From: an uncultured Roseburia sp.
GTDB taxonomy: Bacteria > Bacillota_A > Clostridia > Lachnospirales > Lachnospiraceae
NCBI GenBank assembly: GCA_900753715.1
Contig: CAAEAE010000101.1
Coordinates: 1 to 23,412, forward strand
Length of the DNA stretch: 23,412 bases
Direction: 5' to 3'
In this document: one piece after another, positions 22,070 to 23,412 of the stretch
Layout of the letters: every line of letters starts with the position of its first letter
How positions within the stretch are numbered: position 1 is the first letter of the stretch
The notes under the pieces: generated by a model
Told to the model about the DNA's origin: nothing
The model's input: the letters and a program-made list of their open reading frames with translations, nothing else
Databases searched by the model: none
Position numbers and translations under genes: made by a program

Positions 22070-22200
22070 ACTTTATCTTTAACCTCTCTCCGATGCTGTA
22101 AATGTATCCCGATATGTCCTATCCCCAGAATCACACTGGCAATCATCAGCATTAGCAGAAATATCAGTCCTACATATGAAAATCCAAAATGTCCAAACAT
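22066..22200 (-). CDS. 44-residue membrane peptide, possibly an internal-deletion remnant
   Basis: MFGHFGFSYVGLIFLLMLM followed by IASVILGIGHIGIHLQHRRE and a charged tail. It has an AAGGAG ribosome site about 10-11 bases upstream and a stop overlapping the phosphatase start. The first half resembles the N-terminus and the second half the C-terminus of a longer clostridial membrane protein family as I recall it. If so, about 100 middle residues are missing and the ends were joined in frame. That comparison is from memory, not from a search. It may still act as a coupling leader for the phosphatase. Confidence 0.55.
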   Translation of the reverse strand: MFGHFGFSYVGLIFLLMLMIASVILGIGHIGIHLQHRREVKDKV

Positions 22201-22271
22201 TAGTCCTGCTCTCCTTCTTCGTCTTCACCTTTATGAAATAGAAAAACGTCTGTACTACCCCTAATACAAGC

Positions 22272-22310
22272 AAAACCCCCGCATACTACTGTTTCCAGCA
22301 ATATACGGGG
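22272..22310 (-). terminator. Intrinsic terminator of gdhA with GAAA tetraloop
   Basis: On the minus strand CCCCGTATATTGCTG pairs fully with CAGTAGTATGCGGGG (15 bases including three G-U) around GAAA, then a short U run (GGUUUUGCUUGU). The intact pairing through wobble bases shows it is an RNA structure of this strand. Confidence 0.88.
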
Positions 22311-22360
22311 ACGTTTCTCAATCGTTATTTAGCTGTAATCGCAGTTTATCTGCTAATGGA

Positions 22361-23412
<1,052 letters not shown>

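Noticed and set aside
22079..22273. A 64-codon minus-strand frame with a hydrophobic first half, overlapping the 44-residue peptide
   Set aside because: It begins with TTG inside the gdhA terminator, has no ribosome site, and its second half is an out-of-frame reading of the better supported 44-codon frame.

Overview
The window reads as chromosomal DNA of a gut-type Firmicute, most likely a Lachnospiraceae member (Roseburia/Agathobacter/Blautia-like). The evidence is strong AGGAGG-type ribosome sites, consensus TTGACA-17-TATAAT promoters, GTG/TTG starts, an NADP-type clostridial glutamate dehydrogenase, a FeoA-FeoA-FeoB iron operon, and a LytTR/DUF3021 pair. The genus is inferred from gene style, not from a marker gene. 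There is no rRNA, tRNA, CRISPR array, prophage or insertion sequence. Most genes lie on the minus strand.

Layout. (1) 1-1214, minus: ferrous-iron operon feoA-feoA-feoB (feoB cut by the window edge), with a consensus promoter overlapped by GTTAG-N6-CTAAC, a motif that recurs between feoA and feoB. (2) 1251-3356, minus: a 2-isopropylmalate synthase fused in one frame to an AraC-type DNA-binding domain. This is the most unusual protein here: a leucine-pathway enzyme that carries its own transcription-factor module. (3) 3385-5173, plus: a SulP anion transporter with STAS domain, closed by a two-way terminator. (4) 5192-9884, minus: flotillin, ABC half-exporter and MATE exporter, with terminators between the genes and almost no room for promoters. 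The ABC gene has an in-frame TGA at codon 6 of its natural reading frame. (5) 9992-11003, plus: a membrane-anchored metallo-beta-lactamase-fold protein behind phased TTTCTTA repeats. (6) 11007-14138, minus: a CBS-pair protein and, 24 bases on, an 882-residue secreted protein with a Thr-Pro hinge and three InlB-type repeats. (7) 14248-15979, plus: an ECF sigma factor overlapping its membrane anti-sigma factor. (8) 15982-18612, minus: an MFS exporter and a large ArsR-family regulator, controlled by what look like three copies of one operator (TTAGA-N6-TCTAA), plus a small broken reading frame after the regulator. (9) 18644-21495, minus: ABC ATPase, ABC-2 permease, LytTR regulator and DUF3021 membrane protein in one tight operon. 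(10) 21494-22200, minus: a histidine phosphatase translationally coupled to a 44-residue membrane peptide that may be an internal-deletion remnant. (11) 22272-23412, minus: gdhA (N-terminus off the window) with a long GAAA-loop terminator.

Functional themes are metal and anion uptake, nitrogen/leucine metabolism, envelope and export functions (flotillin, ABC, MATE, MFS, surface protein, ECF sigma) and several self-contained local regulators. The best candidates for something undescribed are the LeuA-AraC fusion and the three-operator ArsR switch.
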